From an uncultured Muribaculaceae bacterium (GTDB lineage: Bacteria > Bacteroidota > Bacteroidia > Bacteroidales > Muribaculaceae): 64,000 bases of DNA. Below the pieces are notes generated by a model that was not told the origin of the DNA, searched no databases, and saw nothing but the letters and a program-made list of their open reading frames with translations. The DNA is taken from NCBI GenBank assembly GCA_910578365.1, contig CAJTRC010000003.1, positions 1 through 64,000 on the forward strand. The letters are read 5' to 3'. The position numbers and the translations under genes are program-made. This document shows, piece by piece, positions 9,232-20,075 of this stretch. Numbering within the stretch: the stretch's first letter is position 1; every line of letters starts with the position of its first letter.

Positions 9232-10857
9232 ATGAACCGCAACCCCGAAATATCGCTCAGCCGCCGCCTGATGCTCGCCCTGATTGCCTCGATGGTGACC
9301 ATGGCAATACCCGCGCAAGCCAATTCGGGGCAGAAGCAGACACAACTGCTGCTGAACGTGGTTATCGAAGGCCTCGATGCCACACAACTCGACCTGCTGC
9401 GTGACTATTTCGGACCGGACGGATTCAACCGCCTGCTCAACAGCGGAGTGGTTCTGAGCGGCGAATACGGCACTCCGCTCGACCCCACCGCAGCTGTCAC
9501 CGAACTGATGACAGGCGCATCGCCCTCCGTGACCGGTATCAGCGGAGCCATGCGCTTCGACCGCCGTGCCATGCGCCGCGAGCATATTTTCGACGACGAC
9601 AGCACCCTTGGCAACTACACCAACAGCACATACTCGCCCGGCACTCTGCTTGTAAGCACCATGGCCGACGAAGCCCGCATAGCCGGAGGAGGCGTAACAC
9701 AAGTCTACGCTATAGCCCCCGACCCGGGAGTGGCTATAGCCCTGGGCGGACATAGCGCCAACTGCGCGATATGGATTGATGACCGCACCGGCAACTGGGC
9801 CACAACCACCTTCTATAAAGACCCGCCATCGCTGCTGGGTACGCGCAACCGTCTGAGCCACCTGTCGCAACGACTCGACACACTCAGCTGGACACCCCTA
9901 AAGGCCGCCGACCAGTATCCCGGCCTGCCGGAGTACCTCACCCACTATCCATTCCGCTACACCTTCGGACGCAGTAACGCAGACCGCTTTGCCGAATTCA
10001 AAGAAGCCGCCGGAGCAGTGAACTCCGAGGTAACTTCCATGGCTATCGACATGATAGGCACCCTGAAACTGGGGCAGCACGACGGTGTCGACGTACTGAG
10101 CATAGCCTATACACTCAGACCCTACGAAAGCGGCAAGAACCCCGACAATCGCTTTGAACTCATCGACAGCTACTACAGGCTCGACTACGACCTGGCCCGA
10201 CTGATAAATGCTGCCGAAAAACAGGCCGGCGCCAACCGCTCGGTAGTAATGATTACCGGCACACCGCCGCCATCGCGCACTCGCCGCGACGACCCGCGCT
10301 GGATGATTCCCTACGGCGAATTTTCCACCCGCAAGGCCATGTCGCTGCTAAACGTATACCTTATAGCCCTGCACGGCAACGGTGAATGGGTACAGGCCTA
10401 CTCCGACGGATGGTTCTACCTCAACGACAAACTTATTGAAGAACGCAAGGCCGATGCCAAGGCCATGCGCTCCGAAGCCGCCGACTTCCTCAGCCGCATG
10501 GCCGGGGTAAAAGCCGTGCATACAAGCGACGACATACGCCACGGACGCGCAGGCGTCAATCCTGAGGCCCTGCGCCGCAACACCCACTTCTCAACCAGCG
10601 GCGACATGCTGCTCGAAGTTCTTCCCGGCTGGCAGCTCGTTGACGATTCCAATGTACACGGCATCGCTCAGGCTTCGAAATACGAAAAAGTTCAACGCGA
10701 AACAGCTACCACAGCGCCGGTAATAATAATGGCTCCAGGTGTCGAAGCACGCAAGATTCACACCCCCGTCGACATACGCATGGTCACCCCTACCGTATGC
10801 CGCCTGCTACGCATACGCTCGCCAAATGCCGCCTCACTGCCGGCAATAAACCTCTGA
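9232..10857 (+). CDS. PafA-like alkaline phosphatase superfamily protein, probably inactive
   Basis: A 541-residue exported protein (signal peptide about residues 10-31, ending PAQA). The fold signature of PafA-type phosphatases is recognisable: a start like LLLNVVIEGL, then GGHSANCAIWIDDRTGNWATTTFY, and DSYYRLDYDLARLI. However, the zinc-ligand motifs of active members are replaced: STDYxGH by YTLRPYE, ADHG by TGTP, the late His motif by TAPVIIMAPG, and the nucleophile segment is shortened (PTAAVTELMTG). I therefore predict a non-catalytic, possibly ligand-binding protein. It is followed by 160 bp with the secA promoter. Confidence 0.75.
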   Translation: MNRNPEISLSRRLMLALIASMVTMAIPAQANSGQKQTQLLLNVVIEGLDATQLDLLRDYFGPDGFNRLLNSGVVLSGEYGTPLDPTAAVTELMTGASPSVTGISGAMRFDRRAMRREHIFDDDSTLGNYTNSTYSPGTLLVSTMADEARIAGGGVTQVYAIAPDPGVAIALGGHSANCAIWIDDRTGNWATTTFYKDPPSLLGTRNRLSHLSQRLDTLSWTPLKAADQYPGLPEYLTHYPFRYTFGRSNADRFAEFKEAAGAVNSEVTSMAIDMIGTLKLGQHDGVDVLSIAYTLRPYESGKNPDNRFELIDSYYRLDYDLARLINAAEKQAGANRSVVMITGTPPPSRTRRDDPRWMIPYGEFSTRKAMSLLNVYLIALHGNGEWVQAYSDGWFYLNDKLIEERKADAKAMRSEAADFLSRMAGVKAVHTSDDIRHGRAGVNPEALRRNTHFSTSGDMLLEVLPGWQLVDDSNVHGIAQASKYEKVQRETATTAPVIIMAPGVEARKIHTPVDIRMVTPTVCRLLRIRSPNAASLPAINL

Positions 10858-10904
10858 TACTCACTTTCAGGCTTTGCTATAGCCCGAAATCCGGTATTTT
10901 TTAC

Positions 10905-10912
10905 TATCTTTG
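10905..10912 (+). promoter_or_regulatory. -7 promoter box upstream of secA
   Basis: TATCTTTG fits TAnnTTTG. It lies 105 bases before the secA ATG, giving a leader of about 100 nt. No well-placed -33 TTTG is evident. Confidence 0.5.
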
Positions 10913-11017
10913 CCGACAACAGTACCGCACGCCCGTCCATCAGCGACGGAGGCGTACGTGTAATGCCATATATACATAACTCCCCCACATTTCGAAAACA
11001 AATAAAACACTACATAA

Positions 11018-14000
11018 ATGTCATTCATTAACGTTTTAAGCAAACTGTTCGGCAATAAGTCGCAGCGCGACCTCAAGGCCATAATGCCCATTGTGGAGAA
11101 AATCAAGGCCAAAGGCCCCGAGCTCCAGCAACTGACTGTCGACCAACTCCGCGGCCGCATCGATGCCGTGCGTGCCGACCTCGACAACGCAACTCGTGCC
11201 GACTACGACGAAATCGCACGTCTGAAAGTAGAAATCGAATCTCTTCCCTACGACCAGCGCCAGCCCCTGTGGGACAAAATCGACAAACACGAAAAGAACA
11301 TACTAGACACCCTCGAGGACAAACTCAACGAACACCTGCCCGAGGTATTCGCCACTATGCGCGAAACCGCAGCACGCTTCGCTGCCTCCGACACCGTGGA
11401 AGTGACAGCCACAGCACTCGACCGCGAACTCGCCGGCCAAGGCCGCGACTTCGTAACCATCGAAGGCGACAAAGCTATATGGAAAACCACCTGGCTGGCC
11501 GGCGGCAACCCCGTGAGCTGGGATATGATACACTACGACGTACAGCTCATAGGCGGTATAGTGCTGCACCAAGGCAAAATCGCCGAAATGGCAACCGGTG
11601 AAGGTAAAACCCTTGTAGCTACACTGCCGGTGTTCCTGCGCTCGCTCTCGCGCCGCGGCGTACATGTGGTGACTGTGAACGACTATCTGTCGAAGCGCGA
11701 CTCCGAGTGGATGGGACCGCTGTACATGTTCCACGGCTCAACCGTCGACTGCATCGACAAGCACGAACCCAATACTCCCGAACGCCGTGCCGCCTACAAC
11801 TGCGACATCACCTTCGGTACAAACAACGAATTCGGCTTCGACTACCTGCGCGACAACATGGCCATGGAACCCGAGGATATGGTACAGCGCAAGCACTACT
11901 ACGCCATTGTCGACGAGGTCGACTCAGTGCTTATCGACGATGCCCGTACGCCTCTGATCATCTCCGGTCCGGTGCCGCGCGGCGACGACCAGTACTTCGA
12001 CATCTACAAGGCAAACGTACAGAAAGTGGTGGAAGCGCAGCGTCGCCTCATTACCAAAATCCTGGCAGAAGCCAAGGAAAAAATAGCATCGGACAACAAA
12101 GACCAGCAGAAAGAAGGAGCAATACTTCTGTTCCGTGCATTCAAAGGTCTGCCCAAATATCAGCCGCTAATCAAATTCCTCTCGCAGGAAGGCATGAAAA
12201 ACCTGCTGCTCCAGACCGAGGCACACTATCTGCAGGACAACGCACGCGAGATGCCATTCATCACCGACCCACTCTACTTTGTAATCGACGAAAAGAACCG
12301 CAGCGTAGAACTCACCGACAAAGGCATCGACGAACTCACCGGCAAAATCGAAGACCCAACCTTCTTTGTGCTTCCCGACATAGCATCGCAGCTTTCCGAG
12401 CTCGAACACCTGTCCGATGCCACTGAACGCCAGGCCCGCAAAGACGAACTGATGCAGAACTATGCCGTAAAGGCCGAGCGCGTACACACCGTGACCCAGC
12501 TGCTTAAGGCATACACACTGTTTGAGAAAGACGTAGAATACGTTATCGACGACAACAAAATCAAGATTGTCGACGAACAGACAGGCCGTATCATGGAAGG
12601 CCGACGCTACTCCGACGGCCTGCACCAGGCCATCGAGGCCAAGGAAGGAGTGAAAGTCGAGGCCGCTACACAGACCTTTGCCACCATCACGCTGCAGAAC
12701 TACTTCCGCATGTATCACAAGCTGGCCGGTATGACCGGTACAGCCGAAACAGAGGCCGGCGAGTTCTGGGACATCTACAAACTTGATGTGGTTACCATCC
12801 CCACCAACCGTCCGGTTGCACGTATCGACATGAACGACCGCGTGTACAAAACCAAGAAAGAAAAGTACAGCGCCGTAATCGAAGAAATCGAACGCCTGGT
12901 AAAAGAAGGCCGTCCGGTACTGGTAGGTACAACCTCGGTTGAAATATCGGAACTCCTGAGCAAAATGCTCAAGATGCGCCGTATCGAACACAATGTGCTC
13001 AACGCCAAGCTGCACCAGCGCGAAGCCGAGATTGTGGCCCTCGCAGGCCGACCCGGCACTGTGACCATCGCCACCAACATGGCGGGCCGCGGTACCGACA
13101 TCAAGCTTACCCCCGAGGTGAAAGCCGCCGGCGGTCTGGCCATCATAGGCACCGAGCGCCACGAGTCGCGCCGCGTCGACCGTCAGCTCCGAGGCCGTGC
13201 AGGCCGTCAGGGCGACCCCGGCACATCAATCTTCTTTGTGTCGTTCGAAGACCAGCTGATGCGTCTGTTCGCCACCGACTCGGTAATGAAGTGGCTCGAC
13301 CGCTTCGGCCTGCAGGAAGGCGAGCCTATTGAACACAAAATGGTGTCGAACGCCATCGAAAAGGCCCAGAAACGTGTGGAGGAAAACAACTTCGGCATCC
13401 GTAAACGCCTGCTCGAATACGACGACGTAATGAACAAGCAGCGTAACTACATATACACACGCCGCCACCACGCACTCGTAGGCGAACGCATAGGCATCGA
13501 CATCGCCAACATGATTTATGACTCGGTAGAGAATCTGATAGTAAACAACGAAGAAGCATCGTTCTATGCCGACCTCGAACAGGAAGCCCTGAAACTGCTG
13601 TCGATAGAACTGCCCTATACCGAGGACGAATACCGCAACCTCTCGCGCGAAGAAAAAATCGAGCGCCTGCACGAAGCAGCCATCGAGGCCTTCAACCGCC
13701 GCAACGAACGTATCCGCGAGGTAGCTCTGCCGGTAATCAAGAACATGTACGAGAACACCGAATACCGCGGACGCATCATAGTGCCTATTTCCGACGGCTC
13801 GCGCCGCCGTTTCAACCTGCGCGTCGACCTGCAGGAAGCATACAACACCGAGTGCCGCAGCATTGTAAAGGAATGGCAGAAGAAACTGGTGCTTGTAACC
13901 ATTGACGAACTCTGGAAAGAGCATCTGCGCGAACTCGACCAGCTGCGCCAGAGCGTACAGAATGCAAGCTACGAGCAGAAAGACCCGCTGGTTATTTACA

Positions 14001-14428
14001 AGGTAGAGTCGTTCCACCTGTTCGAATCCATGCTCAATCAGCTCAACAGCAAGGCGGTATCGTGTCTGATGCGCGCCAGCATACCTGTAGCGCCTCCCAG
14101 CGAGCAACAGCAGCAACAGCCCCAGCCTCAGCAAGCCCAGCAGCCTGCCGATGGCGAACAGCAGCAGCCCCAGCAGCCCCAGCCCCAGACTCCTCAGCAG
14201 CGTGTGGAAATGAAGGAAGCCGGGCCCGAAATGCCCCACAAAGCCGTTCGATACAACGAAACCAAAGCTGAAGCTCCGGGCGATGAGCAGCGCCGTGTGG
14301 CAAGCCAGCAGCAGGGCGAACGCCCCAAGCCCATGCCCGTGAAGGCCGGACCCAAAGTAGGCCGTAACGACCCATGTCCCTGCGGTTCAGGTAAAAAATA
14401 CAAAAACTGCCACGGGCGCAACGCTTAA
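11018..14428 (+). CDS. secA: Preprotein translocase ATPase SecA
   Basis: A 1136-residue motor of the Sec translocase. Visible landmarks are the Walker A motif ATGEGKTL (about residue 194), the [19 protein letters not shown] region, the MTGTAETE and [12 protein letters not shown] helicase motifs, and the C-terminal SEC-C zinc motif [13 protein letters not shown]. It is longer than the roughly 900 residues of E. coli SecA, as usual in Bacteroidota, with an insertion before residue 400 and a Gln/Pro-rich low-complexity linker (about 1028-1110) before the zinc motif. It is followed 5 bp later by radA. Confidence 0.97.
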   Translation: MSFINVLSKLFGNKSQRDLKAIMPIVEKIKAKGPELQQLTVDQLRGRIDAVRADLDNATRADYDEIARLKVEIESLPYDQRQPLWDKIDKHEKNILDTLEDKLNEHLPEVFATMRETAARFAASDTVEVTATALDRELAGQGRDFVTIEGDKAIWKTTWLAGGNPVSWDMIHYDVQLIGGIVLHQGKIAEMATGEGKTLVATLPVFLRSLSRRGVHVVTVNDYLSKRDSEWMGPLYMFHGSTVDCIDKHEPNTPERRAAYNCDITFGTNNEFGFDYLRDNMAMEPEDMVQRKHYYAIVDEVDSVLIDDARTPLIISGPVPRGDDQYFDIYKANVQKVVEAQRRLITKILAEAKEKIASDNKDQQKEGAILLFRAFKGLPKYQPLIKFLSQEGMKNLLLQTEAHYLQDNAREMPFITDPLYFVIDEKNRSVELTDKGIDELTGKIEDPTFFVLPDIASQLSELEHLSDATERQARKDELMQNYAVKAERVHTVTQLLKAYTLFEKDVEYVIDDNKIKIVDEQTGRIMEGRRYSDGLHQAIEAKEGVKVEAATQTFATITLQNYFRMYHKLAGMTGTAETEAGEFWDIYKLDVVTIPTNRPVARIDMNDRVYKTKKEKYSAVIEEIERLVKEGRPVLVGTTSVEISELLSKMLKMRRIEHNVLNAKLHQREAEIVALAGRPGTVTIATNMAGRGTDIKLTPEVKAAGGLAIIGTERHESRRVDRQLRGRAGRQGDPGTSIFFVSFEDQLMRLFATDSVMKWLDRFGLQEGEPIEHKMVSNAIEKAQKRVEENNFGIRKRLLEYDDVMNKQRNYIYTRRHHALVGERIGIDIANMIYDSVENLIVNNEEASFYADLEQEALKLLSIELPYTEDEYRNLSREEKIERLHEAAIEAFNRRNERIREVALPVIKNMYENTEYRGRIIVPISDGSRRRFNLRVDLQEAYNTECRSIVKEWQKKLVLVTIDELWKEHLRELDQLRQSVQNASYEQKDPLVIYKVESFHLFESMLNQLNSKAVSCLMRASIPVAPPSEQQQQQPQPQQAQQPADGEQQQPQQPQPQTPQQRVEMKEAGPEMPHKAVRYNETKAEAPGDEQRRVASQQQGERPKPMPVKAGPKVGRNDPCPCGSGKKYKNCHGRNA

Positions 14429-14433
14429 AGCCT

Positions 14434-15804
14434 ATGGCTAAAAAAACAAGCAAATCCGTATGGTATTGCAGCACATGCGGGGCCGACTCACCCAAATGGG
14501 TGGGTAAGTGCCCCGCATGTGGCGCTTGGAACACTATGGTCGAGGAGCGTGTGAGCGTCACCGCACAACGCACACCCTCGCCCGTGGCCGGAAACGTACG
14601 CTCGGTAGCCATGGCCGTCAACGACATCCAGGCTCTCGACGAACCCCGCATAAAGCTGCCCAGCGGCGAACTGAACCGTGTACTCGGAGGCGGTCTGGTA
14701 CCCGGGTCGCTGGTGCTTTTAGGCGGCGAACCGGGCATAGGAAAGTCCACACTTGTACTCCAGAACCTGCTTTCCATAAAGTCCAAGACCATACTGTACG
14801 TGTCGGGCGAGGAAAGCGCCACTCAGCTGAAACTGCGCGCCGACCGCATAGGCCGCGGCAGCGACAACTGTTTCATAGTCTGCGAAACATCGCTCGAAAA
14901 CATCTTCCGTCATATCGAAGAAGTACAGCCCGGCATACTGGTAATAGACTCAATCCAGACCATAGCCTCCGATGCCATCGAGTCGTCAGCCGGCTCCGTC
15001 AGCCAGGTGCGCGAGTGCGCCGCCAGTCTGCTTAAATACGCTAAGGAAGCATCGGTGCCGGTACTGCTCATAGGCCATATCACCAAAGAAGGTTCGCTTG
15101 CAGGCCCCAAGGTACTGGAGCATATTGTCGATGCCGTAATACAGTTCGAGGGCGACCGACAGTACATGTACCGGATACTGCGCGCCATAAAGAACCGCTT
15201 CGGCTCTACCAGCGAACTCGGCATATACGAGATGTGCCGCCACGGACTGCGCGAGGTCACCAATCCTTCGGAAATGCTGCTGTCGCAGCACGACGAAGAC
15301 CTCTCGGGCATGGCTATAGGCGTGACAATCGATGGCGCACGGCCTTTCCTCATCGAGGCACAGGCCTTGGTCAGCACTGCCGCCTACGGCACTCCACAGC
15401 GCAGTGTCACCGGCTTCGACGGCAAACGCATGAACATGCTCCTGGCTGTACTCGAAAAACGTGTCGGCTTCAAACTGGCTCAAAAAGACGTATTTCTGAA
15501 CATTGCCGGAGGCCTCAAGGTAAACGATCCGGCACTCGACCTGTCTGTAATCAGCGCCGTACTGTCGAGCAACGTCGATATGGCCATACCGCGTGGCTAC
15601 TGCATGGCCGGAGAAGTGGGTCTGTCGGGCGAAATCCGTCCTGTTACCCGTATAGAACAACGTATAAGCGAGGCCGAAAAACTTGGCATGACCCACATGC
15701 TCATACCGCAGGGCAATCTCAAGGGTGTCGACACTGCATCGATGCGTCTGAAACTCATTGAGGTTAAACGTGTCGACGATGCTTTCAGGGCATTATTTGC
15801 GTAA
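14434..15804 (+). CDS. radA: DNA repair protein RadA
   Basis: A 456-residue RecA-like ATPase that processes recombination intermediates and promotes branch migration. The N-terminal zinc finger has Cys12, Cys15, Cys26 and Cys29. Walker A (GGEPGIGKSTL) follows, then the RadA-specific KNRFG motif, and a C-terminal Lon-type domain (VGLSGEIRPVTRIEQRI). The length is standard. It is co-directional with secA with a 5-bp gap, and convergent with the DUF4421 gene, separated by a GC-rich palindromic stretch at about 15821-15836. Confidence 0.96.
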   Translation: MAKKTSKSVWYCSTCGADSPKWVGKCPACGAWNTMVEERVSVTAQRTPSPVAGNVRSVAMAVNDIQALDEPRIKLPSGELNRVLGGGLVPGSLVLLGGEPGIGKSTLVLQNLLSIKSKTILYVSGEESATQLKLRADRIGRGSDNCFIVCETSLENIFRHIEEVQPGILVIDSIQTIASDAIESSAGSVSQVRECAASLLKYAKEASVPVLLIGHITKEGSLAGPKVLEHIVDAVIQFEGDRQYMYRILRAIKNRFGSTSELGIYEMCRHGLREVTNPSEMLLSQHDEDLSGMAIGVTIDGARPFLIEAQALVSTAAYGTPQRSVTGFDGKRMNMLLAVLEKRVGFKLAQKDVFLNIAGGLKVNDPALDLSVISAVLSSNVDMAIPRGYCMAGEVGLSGEIRPVTRIEQRISEAEKLGMTHMLIPQGNLKGVDTASMRLKLIEVKRVDDAFRALFA

Positions 15805-15836
15805 AAGCAATATGTTCACGGGCCGGCGCCGGCGCC

Positions 15837-16892
15837 TTACCACAGATTGAAGCGGTAGCCTACCGAAGCCTGGCCGGTAATGAAAGCGTTGGCAAAAGTA
15901 TGCTCCTTGTCGTATATCAGACCAATGTCGCACTTGCCTGTCATACCGGCGAACCACGGCCCGTTGTTCCATACCACCGATGCGTTCAGGCGGTTGGATA
16001 GTGAAAACGACAGGTGCTCCTCGCTGCTGTTTATAAAACCTTTTTTAAGGCCGAGTACCGGCGATTCGCTCACACCAATGGTCCAGTGCTTGCCCAGCAC
16101 CCAGTTATAACCGTAGCCCAGACGAAAGGCAAAATTATGGGTCTTGACATTATACTGATAGTTTTGCCACGACGACGGCAGACGGTCAAGCATGTCGTGA
16201 GGCAAACCGCTGAAATCGAAGTCGAAATGCTGGGTAAAAATCGAAATACCTGCATAGGGCGAACCCTGGCTCTTCTGCTGCAGTTTGCTGTAGCCGAACG
16301 CCGCTGCCTGTGAGTACTTTTTGTGGTTGAAAAAATAATAGGTGTCGAGATTCCACGACGACACGTTTATGCCGTCGAAAGGCAGTTCCCTGTCTAAATT
16401 TTTGCCATCGATGCCGAAGTGGGTTATACGTGTGCCCACATCGTTGCTCACATAGTTGAACTCGGCCGCGAACAGGCTGCAGTTAAAACCGAAGTTGTAC
16501 CGCGAACGAGCCTGCTGTGGACCGCCGAACAGACGCGAGAAGTTTATGTCGTAGCCTACCGATACCGCCATATATGTCAGATGAGCGCCAATCGATGTCG
16601 AGGGGTCGCTGCGCATGTGCATTATCGCCCGCTCGGGCAGCATAAAATTATAGAAGTCGAACCACGAGTCTGTGGTTATTTTTACGTTGAACTTATAGCC
16701 GGTGCCCTTGACATAAGCAGAATCATAGGTATTGAAGAATTTGTCGCCCCAGCGGTACACACCCACACAGAAACGCGGAAATTTGCCCCATTCGGCAATA
16801 GAATCGAGAGCAAAACTTATGGCATGCGAAGATTGCACCACACCTGCAAAAAACGCTAAAACGAGCAGAATTTTTTTTATTGAAGTCTTCAA
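15837..16892 (-). CDS. DUF4421 outer-membrane protein
   Basis: A 351-residue protein with a signal peptide (about 1-24, ending SHA). The body has alternating aromatic/polar strands and ends in a hydrophobic strand (QASVGYRFNLW), as in outer-membrane beta-barrels. It fits the DUF4421 family of Bacteroidota, whose function is unknown. It is a single gene on the minus strand with its own -7 box at 16921-16928. Confidence 0.75.
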   Translation of the reverse strand: MKTSIKKILLVLAFFAGVVQSSHAISFALDSIAEWGKFPRFCVGVYRWGDKFFNTYDSAYVKGTGYKFNVKITTDSWFDFYNFMLPERAIMHMRSDPSTSIGAHLTYMAVSVGYDINFSRLFGGPQQARSRYNFGFNCSLFAAEFNYVSNDVGTRITHFGIDGKNLDRELPFDGINVSSWNLDTYYFFNHKKYSQAAAFGYSKLQQKSQGSPYAGISIFTQHFDFDFSGLPHDMLDRLPSSWQNYQYNVKTHNFAFRLGYGYNWVLGKHWTIGVSESPVLGLKKGFINSSEEHLSFSLSNRLNASVVWNNGPWFAGMTGKCDIGLIYDKEHTFANAFITGQASVGYRFNLW

Positions 16893-16920
16893 AGTCGTAC
16901 CGGCTTGATATTTGGAACTG

Positions 16921-16928
16921 CAAAATTA
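16921..16928 (-). promoter_or_regulatory. -7 promoter box for the DUF4421 gene
   Basis: On the minus strand this reads TAATTTTG, matching TAnnTTTG, about 28 bases before the ATG. Confidence 0.5.
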
Positions 16929-17003
16929 GTGATTTTTTCTGAAAAAAAATGAGCTACGGCAAGTTGTCGTTGTCGGAATTGTATTTATTTGTGGAAAAAA
17001 TCG

Positions 17004-17011
17004 TAACTTTG
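17004..17011 (+). promoter_or_regulatory. -7 promoter box for guaA
   Basis: TAACTTTG is the most typical form of the Bacteroidota -7 box; a TTG 22 bases upstream (16979-16981) may be the -33 part. Because transcription should start near 17018, the TTG at 17017 is an unlikely start codon and the ATG at 17041 is preferred. Confidence 0.6.
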
Positions 17012-17040
17012 CAGCATTGAAAATCGCAGACATTCACAAT

Positions 17041-18564
17041 ATGCAAGAAAAAATCATTATTCTCGACTTCGGATCGCAGACCACGCAGCTGATTGGCCGC
17101 CGTGTACGCGAGCTGAACACTTATTGCGAAATTGTGCCATACAACAAATTTCCCTACGACGACAACTCGGTGATAGGCGTGATTCTATCCGGCAGCCCGT
17201 TCTCGGTCTACGACGAGAAAGCCTTCCGGATTGAGCTCGACCGTATCCGCGGTCACTATCCTCTGCTGGGAATCTGCTACGGCGCACAGTTTATGGCCTA
17301 TGCCAACGGTGGCAAAGTGGAGCCGGCCGACTCGCGCGAGTATGGCCGTGCCAATCTCACCAAGGTCGACGAGGTGAACCCGCTGCTGCGCGGCATCGAA
17401 CCCGGCGCACAGGTGTGGATGAGCCACGGCGACACCATCACCGAGCTTCCGGCCAACTTCCACATCATAGCCTCGACCGCCGAAGTGCCCTGCGCGGCCT
17501 ACCAGGTAGAAGGCGAAGAAGTATGGGGCGTACAGTTCCACCCCGAAGTATACCACTCGGAGTGCGGCATGAAGCTGCTCGAAAACTTTGTGGCAGGCAT
17601 CTGTGGCTCCACTCAGAGCTGGAGCGCCGAATCGTTTATCGACTCGACTGTGGCCGAACTCAAACAGCAGCTTGGCGACGACAAGGTAGTGCTGGGCCTG
17701 AGCGGCGGCGTCGACTCGTCGGTGGCCGCTGTGCTGCTCAACCGTGCCATAGGCAAGAACCTGACCTGTATTTTCGTTGACCACGGCATGCTGCGCAAAA
17801 ACGAATTCCGCGATGTACTGCGCGACTACGAGTGTCTGGGCCTGAATGTTGTGGGTGTCGACGCCTCAGCCAAGTTCTTCAGCGAGCTCGCCGGTGTCAC
17901 CGACCCCGAAACCAAGCGCAAAATCATAGGCAAAGGCTTCATCGACGTATTCGACGAAGAAGCCCACAAAATCAAGGATGTCAAGTGGCTGGCCCAGGGT
18001 ACCATCTACCCCGATTGCATTGAGTCGCTCTCAATCACCGGCACCACCATCAAGAGCCACCACAACGTAGGCGGCCTGCCCGAAAAGATGAATCTGAAGC
18101 TGTGCGAGCCTCTGCGCCTGCTGTTCAAGGACGAAGTTCGCGCCGTAGGCCGTTCGCTGGGCATGCCCGAGCACCTTATCAAGCGTCATCCCTTCCCCGG
18201 TCCGGGTCTGGCCGTACGTATCCTTGGCGACATCACCGCCGAAAAGGTACGCATACTGCAGGATGCCGACGACATCTTCATCCGCGGCCTGCGCGACTGG
18301 AACCTCTACGACAAGGTATGGCAGGCCGGCGTGATACTGCTGCCCGTACAGAGCGTGGGTGTGATGGGCGACGAACGCACCTACGAACGCGCAGTAGCTC
18401 TCCGCGCCGTAACATCCACCGATGCCATGACCGCCGACTGGGCCCACCTGCCCTATGAGTTCATGGCTCAGGTGAGCAACGACATCATCCGCAACGTCCG
18501 CGGCGTCAACCGAGTATGTTACGACATCTCGTCGAAGCCACCGGCAACCATCGAGTGGGAATGA
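17041..18564 (+). CDS. guaA: GMP synthase (glutamine-hydrolysing)
   Basis: A 507-residue enzyme converting XMP to GMP with glutamine as the amine donor. The N-terminal class I amidotransferase domain has Cys79 in GICYGAQ and the His-Glu pair in FHPEVYHSE. The ATP pyrophosphatase P-loop SGGVDSS follows, then the C-terminal dimerisation domain ending KPPATIEWE. The last codons lie inside the 13-bp direct repeat that bounds the integrated element, and the stop codon is TGA, whereas the distal repeat copy is followed by TAA in frame. The product itself appears intact. Confidence 0.96.
   Translation: MQEKIIILDFGSQTTQLIGRRVRELNTYCEIVPYNKFPYDDNSVIGVILSGSPFSVYDEKAFRIELDRIRGHYPLLGICYGAQFMAYANGGKVEPADSREYGRANLTKVDEVNPLLRGIEPGAQVWMSHGDTITELPANFHIIASTAEVPCAAYQVEGEEVWGVQFHPEVYHSECGMKLLENFVAGICGSTQSWSAESFIDSTVAELKQQLGDDKVVLGLSGGVDSSVAAVLLNRAIGKNLTCIFVDHGMLRKNEFRDVLRDYECLGLNVVGVDASAKFFSELAGVTDPETKRKIIGKGFIDVFDEEAHKIKDVKWLAQGTIYPDCIESLSITGTTIKSHHNVGGLPEKMNLKLCEPLRLLFKDEVRAVGRSLGMPEHLIKRHPFPGPGLAVRILGDITAEKVRILQDADDIFIRGLRDWNLYDKVWQAGVILLPVQSVGVMGDERTYERAVALRAVTSTDAMTADWAHLPYEFMAQVSNDIIRNVRGVNRVCYDISSKPPATIEWE
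18550..18562 (+). repeat. Left attachment repeat in guaA codons
   Basis: ATCGAGTGGGAAT, identical to 30012-30024. It encodes Ile-Glu-Trp-Glu and the first base of the guaA stop codon. Confidence 0.85.
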
Positions 18565-18650
18565 TATAGGCACATTCAGACCTCTCTGAACTATAGCCGA
18601 TTACCCCACTTTGGAACAATCCACATAGATTGATACCAATCACTTACAAG

Positions 18651-18695
18651 CAATCCACGGTTAACTCGCTGAGTTTTCCGTGGATTGTCCTTTTT
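18651..18695 (+). terminator. Element-borne terminator after guaA
   Basis: CAATCCACGG (18651-18660) pairs perfectly with CCGTGGATTG (18678-18687), with an inner AACTC/GAGTT stem, followed by TCC and five T residues. It stands in for the native guaA terminator that the insertion moved to 30056-30096. Confidence 0.8.
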
Positions 18696-18715
18696 GCCCG
18701 ATTTAGTGGAATTAG

Positions 18716-18754
18716 CCCCGATTTTCAACCCCGATGCTCCAAAACGTCCCCGAT
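18716..18754 (+). repeat. Left subterminal repeats (CCCCGAT motifs)
   Basis: A 21-bp sequence at 18716-18736 recurs at 29934-29954, and AAAACGTCCCCGAT (18741-18754) recurs at 29927-29940. Each contains CCCCGAT units. They lie inside both ends of the element and may be arm-type integrase sites. Confidence 0.6.
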
Positions 18755-18758
18755 GGTG

Positions 18759-20075
18759 TTACTTGAAGAATTTTTGCATACTCTCAGAATGTTCTTCTTT
18801 TGAGATATTAAGATACTTCAAGAAATTCTGCTCGGTCTTGTGGCCTGTCATTTTCATTATTGAAACTACTGGTGCGCCTTGCCGATATAGATTAGTTGCA
18901 AAACTACGTCTCGCTGTATGGAATGTAATACGCTGATACTTCAAGAGCTTCACTGTTATTGTCCTCCCTTCTCGGATTGAGGAGCGTTCCGTCAATTCGT
19001 CAACCCCAGCCAATCGTCCAAGTTCTTGAAGTTGTGCGTTTGCTTTGCTCTTGTCGATTAATTTGGGAAATTTACCTTTATACTTTTCGTAAAGTTCACG
19101 CACGAAAGGATGAAGAGGCACAATCACTTTTTCATTTGTCTTCTGAGTTTGAATCGTCAAAGTGTTACTTTTTAGATTGAAAACAGCATCATTGATACGA
19201 TTCAAATCTGCTCTTCGGAGACCAGTCCAACAGCCTATGATAAAAAGGTCTCTTGTCGCTTCGATTGAGGATTTAGCGTCTATCGTTCCTTTACTGATTA
19301 GCTTGGGAATATCAAGACGGTAAATAGCCTCAATCTCTTGCATGGTCAACGCGATGTTGTCAACATCCGCTCCTTTGCTTGGATATTTATGGTATTCCGT
19401 TGTGCTAATCAGTCCTGCTTCAGTAGCCTCGTTAAGCCAGACCTTTAATATTGAAAAGGTTGCAACAACCGTATTCTTTGAATATCCCCCTTGTTTTCTA
19501 CGAGCCGTATGATATGCCCAGTTGATAAACTTGTTTTTAAACTCCGTGTCAAAAATATCAAAGCTATCGGGAGTGTTTGTGTCTTTCATAAAAGCCTTCA
19601 GACGTTTCAACACTACTATGTGATGTCCTTTTGTCTTCTCGCTGATGTTACGGCCAGTAGCCTCACAAAACATAGAGGTTTTCTTGTCAATATGGGCTTG
19701 AAAGAATTGCAGAGGTGTCCGATTTTCCTTGCGGTCTTCCTCATCCGCTCTTTTAGCCGATACTGAGAGATGGCTGTCAAACATTGATTCAACACATTGA
19801 GGGTCGAAGGTGTCCAGTCTGTTTTTCACCGCCAATGCGTTCCAACTCTGTTCTATCGCATCCAATCGCTTGTTGATTTTCTTGTATTCCCTTTTGGCTC
19901 TCACTGTCTCCTTTTCTGAGATTATGCAGCGTTGTAACTGCTTATCCCAAATTACCGTCGGGATGGTTACATTTAACGACCGTTTTATTGTCTTCCCTCC
20001 ACAACGGCATATAGCCAAAATGAGGCTACGGTCTTTTGATGGATATTGGAGATTGAACTTAACTGCATTCTTCAT
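18759..20075 (-). CDS. Tyrosine recombinase (site-specific integrase)
   Basis: A 438-residue integrase of the Bacteroidota mobile-element type. An N-terminal arm-binding domain (about 1-90) and a SAM-like core-binding domain (about 120-220) are followed by the catalytic domain. It shows the first Arg in CWTGLRRADL, HTARRSF (His-x-x-Arg), GHKTEQN, and the nucleophile Tyr in LKYLNIS. It lies at the left end next to the guaA repeat, as expected for the integrase of the element. Its ATG directly abuts the TAA of the serine recombinase gene, so translation is probably coupled. Confidence 0.93.
   Translation of the reverse strand: MKNAVKFNLQYPSKDRSLILAICRCGGKTIKRSLNVTIPTVIWDKQLQRCIISEKETVRAKREYKKINKRLDAIEQSWNALAVKNRLDTFDPQCVESMFDSHLSVSAKRADEEDRKENRTPLQFFQAHIDKKTSMFCEATGRNISEKTKGHHIVVLKRLKAFMKDTNTPDSFDIFDTEFKNKFINWAYHTARRKQGGYSKNTVVATFSILKVWLNEATEAGLISTTEYHKYPSKGADVDNIALTMQEIEAIYRLDIPKLISKGTIDAKSSIEATRDLFIIGCWTGLRRADLNRINDAVFNLKSNTLTIQTQKTNEKVIVPLHPFVRELYEKYKGKFPKLIDKSKANAQLQELGRLAGVDELTERSSIREGRTITVKLLKYQRITFHTARRSFATNLYRQGAPVVSIMKMTGHKTEQNFLKYLNISKEEHSESMQKFFK

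Noticed and set aside
12167-14239. Long minus-strand ORFs within secA
   Set aside because: Shadows of secA; no domain signature or promoter.
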